Source of the DNA: an uncultured Clostridia bacterium
GTDB taxonomy: Bacteria; Bacillota; Clostridia; Christensenellales; UBA1242
DNA length: 39,629 nucleotides
Assembly (NCBI GenBank): GCA_947626955.1
Contig: CANQUB010000009.1
Location: 1-39,629, forward strand
Direction: 5' to 3'
Numbering within the stretch: the stretch's first letter is position 1; each line of letters opens with the position of its first letter. The position numbers and the translations under genes are program-made. The notes below the pieces were generated by a model that saw only the letters and a program-made list of their open reading frames with translations, searched no databases and was not told the DNA's origin. Shown here piece after piece: positions 1-7,565 of the stretch.

Positions 1-233
1 CCCCCCCATGTCAAGCGTTTTGCATGATTTTTTAAAAAAAATATCAAAAAAATAAAAAAAGTTGTATGCTTTTATACAACTAACTTTAATGAAAAAATGA
101 GGGTTGCATTTTTTATATGTAATCTTTTTGTAGTAAAATTTCTTATAACTCCTATCCATCCCCCCTATTGGTGTGAAACCACACCACCTTTCCCCCGCAT
201 GCGGGGGCACCGTTAAAGAGAGTCAGTACTCAA
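1..233. other. Non-coding, AT-rich then palindrome-rich DNA
   Basis: No convincing gene is seen. Three small palindromes are visible: GTTGTAT (61-67) with ATACAAC (74-80); GGTGTG (about 171-176) with CACACC, loop AAAC; and the self-complementary CCCCCGCATGCGGGGG (192-207). The first 60 bases are A-rich and begin with a run of C. An open frame of 69 codons crosses the right half, but it has no ribosome binding site and runs through the inverted repeats of the next feature, so I do not call it a gene. Confidence 0.6.
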
Positions 234-237
234 TCTT

Positions 238-475
238 AGGCTCCCCCTTGACGGAGGGAGCTGGTCGAAAAGGGGCCCCCAACGAGCGAGTTTACGAGCT
301 TGGTGGGGAGAGGAGAAGTCGAGGGCTAGCAAGGGCAAGCCTGCGTAGCAGGATTGTCCATCTTCGACGACCGAGGGGGTGATTCTCGCCAACGGCGATG
401 CCTCTTTTTCTAATTTAAAAGAGGATACTTTTTCACCTCCTCAGCTCTTCGACCAGCTCCCCCGTCAAGGGGGGC
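238..475. repeat. Inverted-repeat (MITE-like) intergenic element
   Basis: The left arm (about 241-269, CTCCCCCTTGACGGAGGGAG then CTGGTCGAA) is matched by an imperfect reverse complement at 449-474 (TTCGACCAGCTCCCCCGTCA then AGGGGG). The interior holds further short hairpins, for example CCTGC/GCAGG near 340-353. The right arm, read on the minus strand, extends into a stretch that is clearly related to 39490-39540 (AGCTGGTCG, then GGTGAAAAA and TATCC), so the element belongs to a dispersed family. There is no coding capacity for a transposase, so it could only move in trans, if it moves at all. Target-site duplications were not established. Confidence 0.6.
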
Positions 476-521
476 CACATATTGTGCAGCGGAACTAACT
501 AAAAAAACTTTTTGAATTTAC

Positions 522-550
522 TTGCGACAAGTTTTGCATTGTGGTATAGT
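522..550 (+). promoter_or_regulatory. Sigma-A-type promoter of acpP
   Basis: TTGCGA at 522-527 and TATAGT at 545-550 are separated by 17 bp. The ATG of acpP is 27 nt past the -10 box, leaving room for the GGAGG ribosome binding site at 568-572. Confidence 0.7.
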
Positions 551-577
551 ATCAATATAGAAATTATGGAGGACAAT

Positions 578-808
578 ATGACAGAGCAAAAAGTTATAGA
601 AATATTAGCTCAACAGCTGAGAATTGATAAAAATAAAATTACAGGCTCAACCAATATCGCCACCGATCTTGGAGCCGATTCTCTCGACCTCGTAGAGATT
701 TTGATGTCGCTTGAAGAGGAGTTTAATGTCTCCATCCCTGATGAAGCCATCCCTTCAATCGTAACCGTTTCCGACCTTGTCAAATATATTGATGAACACA
801 AGAAGTAA
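578..808 (+). CDS. acpP: Acyl carrier protein
   Basis: This is a 76-residue acyl carrier protein, the cytoplasmic carrier that holds growing acyl chains on a phosphopantetheine arm during fatty acid synthesis. The attachment site is the serine of the DSL motif in LGADSLDLVEILMSLEEEF, in the expected helix II context, and the protein is acidic and of normal length. I chose the ATG at 578 because GGAGG sits 5 nt upstream; the frame is open further upstream, but that extension would cover the promoter. No fatty acid synthesis genes adjoin it, so it is a single-gene unit with its own promoter and terminator. It could be a specialised carrier, but the sequence looks like the primary AcpP. Confidence 0.95.
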   Translation: MTEQKVIEILAQQLRIDKNKITGSTNIATDLGADSLDLVEILMSLEEEFNVSIPDEAIPSIVTVSDLVKYIDEHKK

Positions 809-810
809 AA

Positions 811-835
811 AAAAGAGCCGCATGGCTCTTTTCTT
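811..835 (+). terminator. Intrinsic terminator of acpP
   Basis: The stem AAAAGAGCC/GGCTCTTTT with loop GCAT lies at 811-832 and is followed by TTCTTTT. It starts 2 nt after the acpP stop codon. Confidence 0.85.
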
Positions 836-1127
836 TTAAATTAAAATTAAAAATGAAAAATGAAAAATGTTGGAGTCGAGGCAAAGCCTCGAGTTTTTTT
901 GTTCCGCTGGCTCATAGAGAGACGAAACATCCTTTAAAGGGCTTAGTTTGAATAAAATTTACGATGTCAACTGCCATAATTAGGTTTTGCGAAACATCAT
1001 TTTAAAGGGCCAAGTTTGCACTTTCGCCAAGGCTCGGGCGGTGGCATCTACGCACGATTTTATTAAACATAAATGAGTGTGTAGTGCCGCCGCACAGTAA
1101 CGCAGGCGAAAGCGTAAAATTGACCCT
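836..1127. other. Non-coding region with palindrome and direct repeat
   Basis: No gene is supported here. The palindrome GTCGAGGCAAAGCCTCGAG (875-893) recurs exactly at 20480-20498, in both places after A-rich GAAAAATG/GAAAAGTG-type tracts. An imperfect direct repeat, CGAAACATC then TTTAAAGGGC then AGTTTG, lies at 923-950 and 990-1018. The motif TTTACGATGTCAAC (958-971) resembles motifs inside the repeats at 39292-39306 and 39541-39555. The region lies beyond the 3' end of the protease gene on the minus strand. Confidence 0.6.
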
Positions 1128-2399
1128 TTAATACCAGTGGGTGGAGTCGACGCTGACAACGCGCTCAACCCCTATCGATACTTCCCTCTCCTGGCCATGA
1201 ACCGAGAGCTTGAAAGTGACTGTGTCACCTTCGGAAAGAGTGAAGGAATAATCCTCGAAAGTGTAAATATCCATCATGGTGTGATACTTGCCATTTATGG
1301 TAAAGCCGAGCACCTTTTCGCTCTTATCGCCCACAAGCCCAGCCTTTGCGGCCGCTGTTCCAAGGTCGACCGAAGAAATATAGACTTCGTCAGCGATATA
1401 AAGTTTTTCATCCACCATAATCTGCGAGCGGCCAAGGGCCTCAAATTTCATGCCCAAGACGGCCTTCATTGGCTGGTCATTTTCAAGCATGTTTAGTGCC
1501 AGGTTTATAGCCACATTGCTGTGCACGGCGTAGGCCATGTTTTCAACACTCGAAGCCTCTTTGGCGTTGACAATTCCAACAAGTCTGCCCGAAGCATCGA
1601 AGAGTCCGCCGCCGCTATTGCCCCCATTTATGCCGGCATCTATGCAAATGCCACGCTTGTTTATGCCTCGAGTTTCTATAAACCCGTTGGTCTTAGACAC
1701 AATGCCTTTGGTAACCGAAAAGCCCTTGGTAAGAGGATTGCCAATGGCCACAACGTCGTCACCCACCGAAAGGTAGGAACTGTCGGCCACCTCGCAAGGC
1801 TTTGCACTGCTGGAAGCATACACAAGGCTGGCATCTATTTTTAATATTGCAATATCGTAGATTGAGCTGTATGACTTGTTCTTAACAAGTGAGGCCTTTA
1901 TAGGCGTTGTATTGTCATAAAGGGTGACATAAATTTGGGTTGGGCTGTTCATTATAACGTGATAGCAGGTCAAAATATAGGCAATGCCCTCTCTTTTGTC
2001 ATCGTCAAAGATGACCCCTGCACCAGTTTCGGTCATTTTTAAAAAACTGCTTTGGTCGGAAACTTCCACTCCTTCAGGGACGCCCGAATGCACCAGCACC
2101 ATCGAAGGGCTGGCCTTTTTTACCACGGCGGACACGTCTATGCCACCGGTGGAATTAATGGTTATGTCGGTGTGGTTGACAGAAGATTTTTGCTTTTTTA
2201 GCACCGAGATAACCAGCCCGCCAAGAATTATATTTATCAAAACCAAAATGCAGACAACAAGAGCAAGGCCGCTTCTAAACGTGCCATTTGACCCACCATT
2301 GCCGCCCTCAGCACGCCTTGGCGAACCCTTGTAGCTGGTCTGCCTGTGGATGGGCTGGCTGTCGTATGGGATTTTATTAAAGCTACTATACTCTGCCAT
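1128..2399 (-). CDS. Membrane-anchored trypsin-like (HtrA/DegP-type) serine protease
   Basis: The 423-residue protein has a polar, Ser/Gly-rich N-terminal segment of about 40 residues, one membrane segment (about 43-67), an extracytoplasmic chymotrypsin-fold protease domain (about 90-300) and a C-terminal region consistent with a PDZ-like domain (about 310-410). The catalytic triad is visible: His147 in LTCYHVI, Asp182 in YDIAILKID and Ser262 in GINGGNSGGGLFD. This is the layout of HtrA-type quality-control proteases that act outside the membrane. The ATG at 2399 follows a GGGG-containing ribosome binding site, 9 nt after the stop of the preceding Ig-like protein gene, so the two are cotranscribed. 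The PDZ region is divergent. The substrate is unknown, although the preceding secreted membrane protein is an obvious candidate partner. Confidence 0.88.
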   Translation of the reverse strand: MAEYSSFNKIPYDSQPIHRQTSYKGSPRRAEGGNGGSNGTFRSGLALVVCILVLINIILGGLVISVLKKQKSSVNHTDITINSTGGIDVSAVVKKASPSMVLVHSGVPEGVEVSDQSSFLKMTETGAGVIFDDDKREGIAYILTCYHVIMNSPTQIYVTLYDNTTPIKASLVKNKSYSSIYDIAILKIDASLVYASSSAKPCEVADSSYLSVGDDVVAIGNPLTKGFSVTKGIVSKTNGFIETRGINKRGICIDAGINGGNSGGGLFDASGRLVGIVNAKEASSVENMAYAVHSNVAINLALNMLENDQPMKAVLGMKFEALGRSQIMVDEKLYIADEVYISSVDLGTAAAKAGLVGDKSEKVLGFTINGKYHTMMDIYTFEDYSFTLSEGDTVTFKLSVHGQEREVSIGVERVVSVDSTHWY

Positions 2400-2408
2400 C
2401 TTTCCCCT

Positions 2409-3848
2409 TTATTTTACATCAATCTTGCGGGATTTAACAAGTATTTTAATGGTAATTGCAATCAAAACCACTCCAAGCACCCCAAGAGTGCACCAAAGGG
2501 TTATCCTCAGCCACCCGTATTCGTCCTTGTCCTCGGTGGCCTTTATGGTGATTGTGTTTGAGTAGGTGCTCTCTTCCTGCCTTGCCTTCCTAGTTCCGCT
2601 GACCTTGGCCACGAGCTCAAAGCTGCCCTCTTTAAGGGCGGTCACCTTTACTGTTCCCTCGCCGAGATACTCAACAGTCATCTCTTCGGGATTATATTCA
2701 AAGCTAAAGTCGCTCACCTCTTCGAATATGTTCGAGATATGCACAAGCAAAACATAGCTTTGGCCGGTCTTCATACTCACGCTTTGGCTGTCGAAATACA
2801 CACCATTGACGCGGGTTATATAAAAGTCCTGCCATACGTCTATGATTGGCGTTTCATAATCCGACGAAGTGTCCGACTGGCGGATGTCCACGCAGGTATA
2901 GTGAACACGCCAAGTGCCCTCTTCGTTAAAGTCTATGGTCGAGCCCCACGCAATCTCTTTCGAAACATTGTCGCTAGGCTTTGTAAGCTTGATCTTCCAC
3001 TTAACATAGGTCTCATTGGCGGTTAAAAGGTTCTCGTCATCTTGATAGGCGTAGTTTATGGCCTCGGCCTTGGTCTTAAGTTTTAGACTGTCACCCCAAA
3101 TGAGCCCCGACGCAATATCCTCGTCTATAAAGTTGAAGGAATAGTTAAAATAATTTTGCTTTATGACGTTTATCTTGTTTTCATTAACGCAGTCCGAAAT
3201 GTAGATATCGTAAAAACGCAGGCTCGAATATTTTAGCTCTTCGACCGTTTTTGAGGTGTAATTTACACTAATTTTAGATATTTTTTGCAGTTTTTGGTTC
3301 TCAAAGATCTCTCCGGTTGTGTCGGCCAAAACAAATGGCAGCTCAAACTGATTCCATGAATACGGATCGACCTCTATCTCAAGGTCGGTTCTCTTTTTTA
3401 TGAGCGACAAAAGCTCATCTTGTTTAAACTCCCATTTAAGGATTGCCCCGTTCTCAAATTCCAGCGAGATGTCAAGGTCATGCACAAGCAGCCCGTCAAA
3501 ATGTATCCACATAAACAGCGAATAATCCCCTTCAGGAATTTCGGGGTTTAGTGGGATGACATATCCGTTTTCTATTTGACTCTGATTCGTGGTTGGCAGC
3601 GAGAAGCTCATGCCCTCGCACTTTTGACCCTTGTCCTCGTCAAAAGGGTTATAGTTTCGGCCAAAGGTGTGCCCTTCGGCAATGTTATATTCGCTAGGGT
3701 CTTTTATTTCACGAAAGTTGGCTGGCAAAAGCTCATAGCGAGTGGCTAGCTCTTGCTCATCGGCAAATGCCACAAGGCTTGGAGAAACAAAGCCCACAAG
3801 CATGAGGCTTAAAATTACCAAACAAAAAACCTTAAAAAATTTCTTCAT
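2409..3848 (-). CDS. Secreted, C-terminally membrane-anchored protein with Ig-like domain
   Basis: I do not recognise a specific family. The 479-residue protein starts with a clear signal peptide ([20 protein letters not shown], likely cut after AFA near residue 30) and ends with a single membrane segment (about 447-469) and a short basic tail, so most of it lies outside the cell. The N-terminal half is rich in beta-strand-like segments that could form a jelly-roll. Residues of about 350-435 look like a bacterial Ig-like (BIG2-type) domain with the pattern VTALKEGSFELVAKVSG. The ATG at 3848 shares its A with the TGA stop of ung (TGATG) and lies just after AAAGGA. It sits between ung and an HtrA-like protease in one transcription unit. 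A surface or envelope role is inferred. Confidence 0.75.
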   Translation of the reverse strand: MKKFFKVFCLVILSLMLVGFVSPSLVAFADEQELATRYELLPANFREIKDPSEYNIAEGHTFGRNYNPFDEDKGQKCEGMSFSLPTTNQSQIENGYVIPLNPEIPEGDYSLFMWIHFDGLLVHDLDISLEFENGAILKWEFKQDELLSLIKKRTDLEIEVDPYSWNQFELPFVLADTTGEIFENQKLQKISKISVNYTSKTVEELKYSSLRFYDIYISDCVNENKINVIKQNYFNYSFNFIDEDIASGLIWGDSLKLKTKAEAINYAYQDDENLLTANETYVKWKIKLTKPSDNVSKEIAWGSTIDFNEEGTWRVHYTCVDIRQSDTSSDYETPIIDVWQDFYITRVNGVYFDSQSVSMKTGQSYVLLVHISNIFEEVSDFSFEYNPEEMTVEYLGEGTVKVTALKEGSFELVAKVSGTRKARQEESTYSNTITIKATEDKDEYGWLRITLWCTLGVLGVVLIAITIKILVKSRKIDVK

Positions 3849-4486
3849 CAAATGTCCTTTATTTGCCACGAAATGGGCTCACGGCCGTGCTGCTTCAAAA
3901 ATTCATTGGCCTTTGAAAAGTGCCTGCAGCCAAAGAAGCCGTTATATGCTGAAAGTGGGCTTGGATGCACCGAGCAAAGCACCAAATGCTTATTTTGGTC
4001 GATAAATTTCATTTTACTTTTAGCATTTGCTCCCCAAAGCAAAAATACAACAGGCTTGTCAAGATTGTTTATCTTTTGTATGACGGCGTCGGTGAAGGTC
4101 TCTCGAACGGTCAGCGTGGTGTTAAGTAGTAGCACCCCCTGCTTTGCCCAGCTTATAAGGCATCCGTGATTGGGAGCGGTCACTCCAAGATCGTCGTGAA
4201 GCTCTTTAAAGATGTTCACAAGCGATGGCGGAGGGGGCGTTGGCGGCATGACCGAAAAGGCCAATCCGTGTGCCTGCCCTGCCCCGTGGTAGGGGTCTTG
4301 TCCCAAGATTACCACCTTGACATGGTCATAGTCGCAAAGTTTCAAGGCCGAAAATATCTTGTGTTGAGGGGGATAAATGGTGCGGGTGGCATACTCATCG
4401 TCCACTTTTTGCAAAAGCTCTTGAAAATATGGTCTTTTAAACTCATCTTCAAGCACCTCGTCCCATTTATTGCCAAAAAATTTCAT
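3848..4486 (-). CDS. ung: Uracil-DNA glycosylase, family 1
   Basis: The enzyme removes uracil from DNA in the first step of base excision repair. All family 1 signatures are present: GQDPYHG with the catalytic Asp64, the region [32 protein letters not shown], and [14 protein letters not shown] with the active-site His174. The length of 212 residues is slightly below the usual 220-230. The start at 4486 follows an AGGA ribosome binding site and a good promoter. Its TGA stop overlaps the ATG of the downstream secreted protein by one base, so those two genes are translationally coupled even though no functional link is obvious. Confidence 0.96.
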   Translation of the reverse strand: MKFFGNKWDEVLEDEFKRPYFQELLQKVDDEYATRTIYPPQHKIFSALKLCDYDHVKVVILGQDPYHGAGQAHGLAFSVMPPTPPPPSLVNIFKELHDDLGVTAPNHGCLISWAKQGVLLLNTTLTVRETFTDAVIQKINNLDKPVVFLLWGANAKSKMKFIDQNKHLVLCSVHPSPLSAYNGFFGCRHFSKANEFLKQHGREPISWQIKDI

Positions 4487-4503
4487 AACTTATCCTCATT
4501 AAA

Positions 4504-4532
4504 AGTTTAGCATATTTATGGGGTTTTGGCAA
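4504..4532 (-). promoter_or_regulatory. Promoter of the ung operon
   Basis: On the minus strand TTGCCA (4532-4527) and TAAACT (4509-4504) are separated by 17 bp, 17 nt before the ung ATG. Confidence 0.65.
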
Positions 4533-4554
4533 ATAAATGACAATAAAGAAAGTT

Positions 4555-4590
4555 TTTTAATAAAAAATGAGCCGTGTTGGCTCATTTTTA
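4555..4590 (-). terminator. Intrinsic terminator of gpmI
   Basis: On the minus strand the stem AAAAATGAGCC/GGCTCATTTTT with a short loop starts at the gpmI stop codon and runs into TTTTTTATT. Confidence 0.85.
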
Positions 4591-6087
4591 AAATAGTGGA
4601 TCAATCATGGTTTTTGGTTTTTTAATTTTCAGCATTTTTAAAATGGTTGGAGCAATGTTTGCAAGCTTGCCGCCCTCTTTAAGCTGAACATTTTTGTATT
4701 TGTCGCTGACCAGCCATAGCATGACAGGGTTGGTGGTGTGGCTGGTTAGCATATTTCCGTCTTTGTCGAGCATCTCTTCGCAGTTGCCGTGGTCGGCAGT
4801 TATTATGCAGTGACCGCCTTGTCTCAGGGTGGCCATAGCTATTTGGTAGGCGTCTTTATCCACCTCTTCAACAGCTTCCATGGCTGCCTTTATGTTGCCG
4901 GTATGGCCTATCATGTCGGGGTTGGAAAGGTTGATTAAAACAAAGCCATACTTCCCGCTTTCAATGGCTTCAACCGCCCCCTTTGTTATCTCCTCAGCAC
5001 GCATTCTAGGGTAGTCGGCAAAGCTTGGCGAATCGATGGTCTCGATAAGCTTTCTATCCTCGCCCTCATATGGGGTTTCAATAAGCCCATTGAAGAAAAA
5101 TGTTACGTGAGCATACTTTGTGGTTTCGGTGATATGGAACTGCTTTAGGCCAGCCGCCGACACCACGCTTGACAGGTTGTCGGTGATGTCATCTTTCTTA
5201 AAGGCGATGTGCACCCCTTTAAATGTGGCGTCATACTCGGTCATGCAGCAGTAGTATAAGTCACGAAGCTTTTCTCTTTCAAAGCCGTCAAAATTATCCT
5301 GGGTTAACGCCGCCGTCATCTCTCTTGCACGGTCGGTGCGGTAGTTGAAGAATATTACGCTGTCGCCGTCGGCGATAGTGCCCTCGCCCCTGACCTTGAT
5401 TGGCTTTACAAATTCGTCCATAACCCCGTTTTGGTAACTTTGTTGAAGCCCACCTATAGCGTCGTCACACTCAAAGTCGCATTTGCCAGCCGTGTAGAGG
5501 TCGTAGGCAATTTTGAGCCTGTCCCACCTCTTCTCTCGATCCATGGCATAGACCCTGCCACAGACATCCACAATTTTGGCCTTGCCGTTTGAAAATGCCT
5601 GTATCTTTTTCAAAAATCCCACGCCCGAATCCACAAGTGTGTCACGCCCGTCAGTGATGGCGTGAATGCAGACCTTTTTAAGGCCTTGCCTGCTAGCAAG
5701 CTCGACAAGGGCCTTTAGGTGGTCGATGTGCGAGTGCACCCCGCCGTCCGAGCAAAGGCCAATTAGATGAAGCGAAGAATTGTTCTTTTTTGCGTGGCTG
5801 ATGGCATCCAAAAATACAGGATTTTTATAAAAAGACCCGTCTTTTATGGCGTTGCCAATTTTGAGCATATCCTGATATATAACTCGCCCAGCACCAATGT
5901 TCATGTGGCCAACTTCGCTGTTGCCCATTTGCCCTTTTGTCAGTCCCACGGCCTCGCCGCTGGCCTCAATAAGTGTGTGCGGATAAACATTGAGCTTGTC
6001 CAAATTTGGAGTGCCTTGGAGCTTTATGGAATTGCCCTTTTTTGCACGCCTATATCCAAAGCCGTCTAGAATCAATAGTGTTACCAT
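4588..6087 (-). CDS. gpmI: 2,3-bisphosphoglycerate-independent phosphoglycerate mutase
   Basis: The enzyme interconverts 3- and 2-phosphoglycerate in glycolysis and belongs to the alkaline phosphatase superfamily with two metal ions. The N-terminal LLILDGFG metal site, the nucleophile Ser57 in GQMGNSEVGHMNIGAGR, the phosphate-binding RTDRAREM segment and the C-terminal metal site ADHGNCEEM are all present. At 499 residues it is close to the usual 505-515. The ATG at 6087 lies behind AAGGAG and a consensus-like promoter. It is a single-gene unit, divergent from trmL; other glycolytic genes are not adjacent. Confidence 0.97.
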   Translation of the reverse strand: MVTLLILDGFGYRRAKKGNSIKLQGTPNLDKLNVYPHTLIEASGEAVGLTKGQMGNSEVGHMNIGAGRVIYQDMLKIGNAIKDGSFYKNPVFLDAISHAKKNNSSLHLIGLCSDGGVHSHIDHLKALVELASRQGLKKVCIHAITDGRDTLVDSGVGFLKKIQAFSNGKAKIVDVCGRVYAMDREKRWDRLKIAYDLYTAGKCDFECDDAIGGLQQSYQNGVMDEFVKPIKVRGEGTIADGDSVIFFNYRTDRAREMTAALTQDNFDGFEREKLRDLYYCCMTEYDATFKGVHIAFKKDDITDNLSSVVSAAGLKQFHITETTKYAHVTFFFNGLIETPYEGEDRKLIETIDSPSFADYPRMRAEEITKGAVEAIESGKYGFVLINLSNPDMIGHTGNIKAAMEAVEEVDKDAYQIAMATLRQGGHCIITADHGNCEEMLDKDGNMLTSHTTNPVMLWLVSDKYKNVQLKEGGKLANIAPTILKMLKIKKPKTMIDPLF

Positions 6088-6109
6088 TTATATTTTCTCC
6101 TTGCATAAT

Positions 6110-6138
6110 ATTATATTTCCTTTGCCAAAAAATGTAAA
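6110..6138 (-). promoter_or_regulatory. Promoter of gpmI
   Basis: On the minus strand TTTACA (6138-6133) and TATAAT (6115-6110) are separated by 17 bp. The -10 box is 22 nt upstream of the gpmI ATG, with AAGGAG between them. Confidence 0.8.
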
Positions 6139-6156
6139 ACGAAATTGCCCCTCTAC

Positions 6157-6185
6157 TTGACATATGACCCCTTTTTAGCTACACT
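6157..6185 (+). promoter_or_regulatory. Promoter of trmL, abutting the start codon
   Basis: TTGACA (6157-6162) and TACACT (6180-6185) are separated by 17 bp. Only 8 nt separate the -10 box from the ATG at 6194, and no Shine-Dalgarno sequence is present. Transcription is therefore expected to begin at or within a base or two of the start codon, giving a leaderless mRNA. Confidence 0.75.
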
Positions 6186-6193
6186 TTTTCATT

Positions 6194-6682
6194 ATGAACA
6201 TAGTTTTAATTGAGCCTGAAATTCCGCAAAACACAGGCAATATCGTGCGTACCTGCTCGATAACCGGAGCAAATTTATTCTTAGTTCGCCCGCTGGGCTT
6301 TGAACTTGATGACAAGCACTACAGGCGTGCCGGTCTAGACTATCACGACTTCGCCTCGGTGACCGTGGTGGACTCGTTTGACGAGCTCTATGAAAAAAAC
6401 AAGGACAAGGTCTTTTATTTTGCCACCACAAAAGGGCAAAAAAATTACGCCGAAGTCTCCTACCCCGAGGACTGCTTTATCGTCTTTGGCAAAGAGAGTT
6501 TTGGCATTCGCGAAAGTCTTTTAAAACAGCACTACGACCACTGCATACGAATACCCATGAAGCATGACCGCCGCAGCCTCAACCTGTCCAACTCGGTGGC
6601 CATAATTCTATATGAAGCCCTCCGCCAACACGGCTTTGCCGGCCTTGAAGAAAAAGGCCACCTCACCGGAAGAAAGGACTAA
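6194..6682 (+). CDS. trmL: tRNA (cytidine/uridine-2'-O-)-methyltransferase TrmL
   Basis: This 162-residue SPOUT-class methyltransferase is expected to 2'-O-methylate the wobble position (34) of certain tRNA-Leu species using S-adenosylmethionine. It begins in the family's typical way (MNIVLIEPEIPQNTGNIVR), continues with RRAGLDYHDF, and has the C-terminal knot motifs VFGKESFGI and IPMKHDRRSLNLSNSVA. Alignment to this N-terminus fixes the ATG at 6194, because the preceding codons cannot belong to the fold. There is no ribosome binding site, and the promoter -10 lies 8 nt upstream, so translation is probably leaderless. A tRNA-Ser gene with its own promoter follows. Confidence 0.93.
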   Translation: MNIVLIEPEIPQNTGNIVRTCSITGANLFLVRPLGFELDDKHYRRAGLDYHDFASVTVVDSFDELYEKNKDKVFYFATTKGQKNYAEVSYPEDCFIVFGKESFGIRESLLKQHYDHCIRIPMKHDRRSLNLSNSVAIILYEALRQHGFAGLEEKGHLTGRKD

Positions 6683-6727
6683 AAGGCCATTTTTTGAAAA
6701 AGTCACAAATAAATTTTCATTTTCTCT

Positions 6728-6755
6728 TTGCAAAAGCATAAAGTTGTGGTAAAAT
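6728..6755 (+). promoter_or_regulatory. Promoter of tRNA-Ser
   Basis: TTGCAA (6728-6733) and TAAAAT (6750-6755) are separated by 16 bp and end 10 nt before the mature tRNA 5' end. Confidence 0.6.
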
Positions 6756-6765
6756 ACACTCGTTT

Positions 6766-6856
6766 GGAAGCGTATCGAAGTGGTCGCAACGAGCCGCACT
6801 CGAAATGCGGTTGTCCCGAAAGGGGCACGGAGGTTCGAATCCTCTCGCTTCCGCCA
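6766..6856 (+). tRNA. tRNA-Ser (anticodon CGA)
   Basis: The acceptor stem GGAAGCG (6766-6772) pairs with CGCTTCC (6846-6852). The D stem is TCG/CGA, and the anticodon stem CCGCA/TGCGG closes the loop CTCGAAA, giving anticodon CGA for UCG codons. The long variable arm (TGTCCC GAAA GGGGCA) is typical of class II tRNA-Ser. The T arm is GGAGG TTCGAAT CCTCT. The discriminator is G and the CCA end is encoded (6854-6856). Confidence 0.96.
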
Positions 6857-6906
6857 TTATTTTCCCGCATATAAGACGATTATCGTTAAAATTGCGGTAG
6901 ACAATT

Positions 6907-6942
6907 AAAAACCTTGACCAAAAAGGTCTAAGGTTTTTTCTT
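6907..6942 (+). terminator. Terminator downstream of tRNA-Ser
   Basis: The stem AAACCTTGACC/GGTCTAAGGTTT (one bulged base) with an A-rich loop is followed by TTTTCTTTTC. Confidence 0.75.
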
Positions 6943-6962
6943 TTCTTTGCATCCTATTTTGT

Positions 6963-6990
6963 TTGATAAAAAATTGAGTTGTGATACAAT
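6963..6990 (+). promoter_or_regulatory. Promoter of the histidine phosphatase-HD operon
   Basis: TTGATA (6963-6968) and TACAAT (6985-6990) are separated by 16 bp, 30 nt before the start codon, which has AAGGAG in front. An alternative reading uses TTGAGT with TAAAAT at a wider spacing. Confidence 0.55.
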
Positions 6991-7020
6991 TACTATCATA
7001 AAATATAGCAAGGAGTTTTT

Positions 7021-7554
7021 ATGCGTATCATCTTTATTAGACATGGCGACTACAACAAAAAGGGGCTGACACGCCTTGGCAAAAAGCAGGCTAAAATGGC
7101 GTGCGGCGAGCTTAAATATGAGAACATTGGCGAGGTCTACTGCTCGCCCTGCCCTCGTGCAAAGCAAACAGCCGAGGTAATTTGCAAAGCTCTAAAGCTG
7201 CCTGCTCCCATTGTGACTGAACTACTTTTGGAGCGTGACCGCCTCAAAGATCAGCCACAAAACCCCGAGGAGCAGGAATATTACGACAACTACCTAAACC
7301 CCAACTTTTCTAAATCCCACCCCGAGGGCTGCAAAGACTTTTTGGCTCGTTCACACAAATTCTTGGACAGCATCATAGATAAAGACTACGAAAGCCTGCT
7401 CATCGTGGGTCACAGCAGTTTTGCCTACGCTCTTTGCCACTACTTTATGGGCACAAACAAAGATACTATCACCTGGGTAAGGCTTGGCAATTGCAGTAAA
7501 CTTTGTTTTGACAGCCGAGATAGAGTAAAAAATCCATCAAAAAATGCAAAATAG
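7021..7554 (+). CDS. Histidine phosphatase family protein
   Basis: The 177-residue protein belongs to the phosphoglycerate mutase-like histidine phosphatase superfamily (SixA/CobC-like size). The phosphate-accepting His8 sits in IFIRHGDYN, followed by LTRLGKKQA and CSPCPRAKQTAEV; the second catalytic histidine is His131 in LLIVGHSSFAYAL. The start follows AAGGAG at good spacing. The substrate cannot be told from the sequence; a protein phosphohistidine, a sugar phosphate or a nucleotide are all possible. The HD-domain hydrolase begins 11 nt downstream in the same unit, so the two may act on related phosphorylated small molecules, but that is inference. Confidence 0.85.
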   Translation: MRIIFIRHGDYNKKGLTRLGKKQAKMACGELKYENIGEVYCSPCPRAKQTAEVICKALKLPAPIVTELLLERDRLKDQPQNPEEQEYYDNYLNPNFSKSHPEGCKDFLARSHKFLDSIIDKDYESLLIVGHSSFAYALCHYFMGTNKDTITWVRLGNCSKLCFDSRDRVKNPSKNAK

Positions 7555-7565
7555 GATAAATCACC

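Noticed and set aside
173..382. Open frame of 69 codons in the left repeat region
   Set aside because: It runs through inverted repeats, has no ribosome binding site and has an Arg/Gly-biased composition expected from GC-rich repeat DNA.
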